NCBI GenBank assembly: GCA_018064305.1
Contig: JAGHVP010000214.1
Location: 1-8,145, forward strand
Length of the DNA stretch: 8,145 nt
Source of the DNA: Candidatus Equibacterium intestinale
Lineage (GTDB): Bacteria > Bacteroidota > Bacteroidia > Bacteroidales > UBA932
Direction of reading: 5' to 3'
The notes under the pieces were generated by a model that ran no database searches, was not told the origin of the DNA, and worked only from the letters and a program-made list of their open reading frames with translations. Below are positions 6,172 through 8,145 of the stretch, in pieces (positions within the stretch are counted from its first letter, which is position 1; every line of letters begins with the position of its first letter). The position numbers and the translations under genes are program-made.

Positions 6172-6969
6172 ATGTCTAGAACAAATTTCCAAGACTTACT
6201 CGATGCAGGTGTGCACTTCGGTCACCAGAAGAGAAAATGGAATCCTAAAATGGCTCCCTACATTTTCATGGAGAAAAATGGAATCCACATCATCGACCTG
6301 CACAAGATAGTAGTTAAAATAGATGAGGCAGCAAACGCACTCAAACAGTTCGCCCGCACAGGCCGCAAAGTGCTTTTCGTTGCTACAAAGAAACAGGCCA
6401 AGGATATCGTTGCCGAGAAGGCAGCAGCTGTAGGAATGCCTTACGTAACTGAGCGTTGGGCAGGTGGTATGCTCACCAACTTCCCTACAATCCGCAAAGC
6501 CGTTAAGAAAATGGCCTCTATCGACAAGATGAAAGAGGACGGTACTTTCGACACACTCGCAAAACGTGAGCGTCTCCAGATCGACCGCCAGCGCGCCAAA
6601 CTTGAGAAGAACCTCGGTTCTATCAAGGACCTTGCACGCCTTCCGTCTGCTCTGTTCGTAGTTGACGTTCAGAAAGAGATCAACGCTGTGAAAGAAGCTA
6701 AACGTCTTAATATTCCGGTATTCGCAATGGTTGATACATGTTGCGACCCTACAGAAATTGATTACGTGATTCCGGCAAATGACGATGCAGCTAAATCTAT
6801 CTCTATCGTGATGGATACAGTTTGCGCAGCAATCGCAGAAGGAACAGCAGAACGCCAGATGGACAAGGACGCACAGGAAGCTGCTGAGAAAGATTCTCAG
6901 GAAGAGGCTCCCGCAAAGAAGATCCGCGCACGCCGTCCCAGAAAAGAGGCAGAAGAGACTGCAGAGTAA
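6172..6969 (+). CDS. rpsB: 30S ribosomal protein S2 (uS2)
   Basis: S2 joins the 30S subunit late, near the platform, and is needed with S1 for mRNA recruitment. The 265-residue product starts MSRTNFQDLLDAGVHFGHQ and shows KWNPKMAPYIF, the RWAGGMLTNFPTIRKAVKKM region, PSALFVVDVQKE, and IPVFAMVDTCCDPTEIDYVIPANDDA, all hallmarks of uS2. After about residue 225 a highly charged tail rich in Glu, Lys and Arg follows, as in other Bacteroidota S2 proteins. The ATG at 6172 is chosen because the family N-terminus begins there; an in-frame TTG 19 codons upstream would add a Lys/Arg/Gln-rich peptide that looks like leader, not protein. tsf follows after 23 bases, the conserved rpsB-tsf pair. Confidence 0.98.
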   Translation: MSRTNFQDLLDAGVHFGHQKRKWNPKMAPYIFMEKNGIHIIDLHKIVVKIDEAANALKQFARTGRKVLFVATKKQAKDIVAEKAAAVGMPYVTERWAGGMLTNFPTIRKAVKKMASIDKMKEDGTFDTLAKRERLQIDRQRAKLEKNLGSIKDLARLPSALFVVDVQKEINAVKEAKRLNIPVFAMVDTCCDPTEIDYVIPANDDAAKSISIVMDTVCAAIAEGTAERQMDKDAQEAAEKDSQEEAPAKKIRARRPRKEAEETAE

Positions 6970-6992
6970 TAACCCCTTAAAAATTGAAGCAA

Positions 6993-7988
6993 ATGGAAAT
7001 TAAAGCAGTAGATGTTGCAAAGCTGCGCAAGATGACAGGCGCCGGCATGATGGATTGCAAGAAGGCTCTCGTAGAGGCTGAAGGCGATTTCGAGCGCGCT
7101 CAGGAAATCATCCGCGAGAAAGGCAAGCTCGTTGCAGCAAAACGTGCTGACCGCGAGACTTCAGAGGGTTCTGTACTCGCAAGATTCACAGCAGACAACA
7201 AGACAGGTATCATCGTAAGCCTTGGTTGCGAAACCGACTTCGTATCAGCAACAGCTGAGTTCAAGGCTCTTGCAGCAGGTATAGCTGATGCAGCCATCGC
7301 CAACCTCCCTGAGGATGTAGAGGCTCTCAAAGCTTGCAAGATGGAGAACGGCCGCACTGTAGAAGAGGCTATCGCTGAGCAGACTGGTAAATGCGGCGAG
7401 AAGCACGTGATTGCACACTATGCAAAACTCAACGCTGAGTTTGTAGGTGCATACATCCACTTCACAGGCAAGGACGGTGCTATCGTAGCGTTCAACAAGC
7501 CCGTTTCATCAGAGCTTGCAAAGCACATCGCAATGCAGGTCACTTCAATGAAACCCGTAGCAGTAAACGCTGAAAGCGTTCCCGAGAAGGTCGTTAAGCA
7601 GGAGATGGAAATCGCCATCGAGAAGACCAAAGAGGAGCAGGTTCGCAAAGCCGTTGAAGGCGCACTCAAGAAAGCAGGTATCAATCCCGCTCATTGCGAC
7701 AGCGAAGACCACATTCAGTCAAACACTGCAAAGGGCTGGCTCACAGAAGAGCAGGCTAACCAGGCTCGTGAGATCATCGCAACTGTTTCAGCAGAGAAGG
7801 CAGCAAACCTCCCTATGGCAATGGTAGAGAACATCGCCAAGGGTCGTCTTGCAAAATTCTTCAAGGAGCAGACTCTTGAGGATCAGGAGTTCGTTATGGA
7901 AGGCAAGATCAGTGTCAAGGATTACATCAAGAGTGTTGATCCCGAGGCTAAGGTTGTTGCATTCAGCCGCTTCTCATTCAGCGAGTAG
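6993..7988 (+). CDS. tsf: Elongation factor Ts
   Basis: EF-Ts is the nucleotide exchange factor that releases GDP from EF-Tu in the cytoplasm. The 331-residue protein has the N-terminal UBA-like domain (VAKLRKMTGAGMMDCKKAL, 8-26) and the EF-Tu-contacting TDFV motif (81-84; Asp82 and Phe83 correspond to the E. coli pair that disrupts the EF-Tu Mg site). Two core subdomains follow, then a coiled-coil-like stretch (about 205-230, EMEIAIEKTKEEQVRKAVEG) and a C-terminal segment ending in VVAFSRFSFSE. Length matches Bacteroides EF-Ts (about 330). The ATG at 6993 gives the family N-terminus MEIKAVDV; an in-frame TTG three codons earlier is not needed. It is the last gene of the cluster and is followed by a terminator. 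Confidence 0.98.
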   Translation: MEIKAVDVAKLRKMTGAGMMDCKKALVEAEGDFERAQEIIREKGKLVAAKRADRETSEGSVLARFTADNKTGIIVSLGCETDFVSATAEFKALAAGIADAAIANLPEDVEALKACKMENGRTVEEAIAEQTGKCGEKHVIAHYAKLNAEFVGAYIHFTGKDGAIVAFNKPVSSELAKHIAMQVTSMKPVAVNAESVPEKVVKQEMEIAIEKTKEEQVRKAVEGALKKAGINPAHCDSEDHIQSNTAKGWLTEEQANQAREIIATVSAEKAANLPMAMVENIAKGRLAKFFKEQTLEDQEFVMEGKISVKDYIKSVDPEAKVVAFSRFSFSE

Positions 7989-7999
7989 TAAAACAGAGT

Positions 8000-8018
8000 G
8001 GTCGGGCATTCCCGAACC
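8000..8018 (+). other. Hairpin just downstream of tsf, not followed by a T-run
   Basis: GGTCGGG, loop CATT, then CCCGA, a bulged A and CC form a 7-bp stem with one bulge, starting 12 bases after the tsf stop. No T-tract follows, so it is not itself an intrinsic terminator. It may protect the 3' end of the mRNA or be an accidental inverted repeat. Confidence 0.4.
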
Positions 8019-8031
8019 GCCAGAATATAGA

Positions 8032-8066
8032 AGAGGTCGACTAAAAGGGTCGGCCTCTCTTTTTTT
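8032..8066 (+). terminator. Rho-independent terminator of the ribosomal cluster
   Basis: AGAGGTCGAC (8032-8041) pairs with GTCGGCCTCT (8049-8058) over ten base pairs including one G-U wobble, with a seven-base loop. Seven T residues follow at 8060-8066. It lies 43 bases after the tsf stop and ends the rplM-rpsI-rpsB-tsf transcript. On the opposite strand there is no comparable T-run, so it acts in one direction. Confidence 0.9.
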
Positions 8067-8145
8067 GATGCGCGGAGCTCCGCAGCGGCAGCAGCTTGCC
8101 TCTGAGAGGACTCCGCTCTCTTCGTTCGCTCCGGCCCCTCCCATC
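8067..8145. other. GC-rich palindromic intergenic tail, possible dispersed repeat edge
   Basis: No gene is supported here. The stretch contains a perfect 12-base palindrome GCGGAGCTCCGC (8072-8083), an interrupted palindrome CCTCTGAGAGG (8099-8109), and recurring CTCCG units (8078-8082, 8111-8115 and 8130-8134). GCGGAG at 8072-8077 can pair either with its neighbour or with CTCCGC at 8111-8116. The composition differs from the adjacent tsf region. It may be the start of an intergenic repeat, cut by the window end. Confidence 0.35.

Noticed and set aside
7984..8144. Possible minus-strand small protein starting at 8144 and crossing the terminator
   Set aside because: It reads through the tsf terminator into the tsf 3' end, has no promoter or leader, and low-complexity composition; all three minus frames are open in the GC-rich tail.

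Overview
The window looks like a chromosomal segment from a member of the Bacteroidota, most likely Bacteroidales. The gene order rplM-rpsI-rpsB-tsf is typical of that group. The L13 protein begins with MDTLSYKT and EF-Ts is 331 residues long, as in Bacteroides relatives. Leaders are A-rich rather than Shine-Dalgarno-like, and the promoter elements fit the Bacteroidetes TTTG / TAnnTTTG pattern. Genus cannot be fixed from this sequence; a gut anaerobe is an inference.

Region 1 (1-2520, plus strand) is the accessory and most unusual part. It holds the 3' end of a gene with a FISUMP-like, cell-surface-type C-terminal domain. Nine bases later comes a 706-residue predicted lipoprotein. Its N-terminal two thirds looks like an alpha-helical toroid of the six-hairpin glycosidase type, and its C-terminal quarter is a complete peptide deformylase domain with all three motifs (GVGIAAPQ, EGCLS, HETDH). 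A deformylase on an exported lipoprotein is unexpected because the classical substrate is the cytoplasmic nascent chain. This is the best candidate in the window for an undescribed system.

Region 2 (2522-5019, minus strand) is a compact three-gene unit read right to left: dusB (tRNA dihydrouridine synthase), lpxK (lipid A 4'-kinase) and a DUF456 membrane protein. The gaps are 2 and 12 bases. Its last stop codon lies one base from the stop of the convergent lipoprotein gene.

Region 3 (5020-8066) starts with a short divergent promoter region serving dusB leftward and the ribosomal cluster rightward. Then follow rplM, rpsI, a 184-base spacer that may be a structured rpsB leader, rpsB, tsf and a clear intrinsic terminator. 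Together these genes supply two 30S proteins, one 50S protein and the EF-Tu recycling factor.

Region 4 (8067-8145) is a GC-rich, palindrome-rich tail with no supported gene; it may be the edge of a dispersed repeat. No tRNA, rRNA, CRISPR array or insertion sequence was seen. No gene-free stretch exceeds 300 bases.
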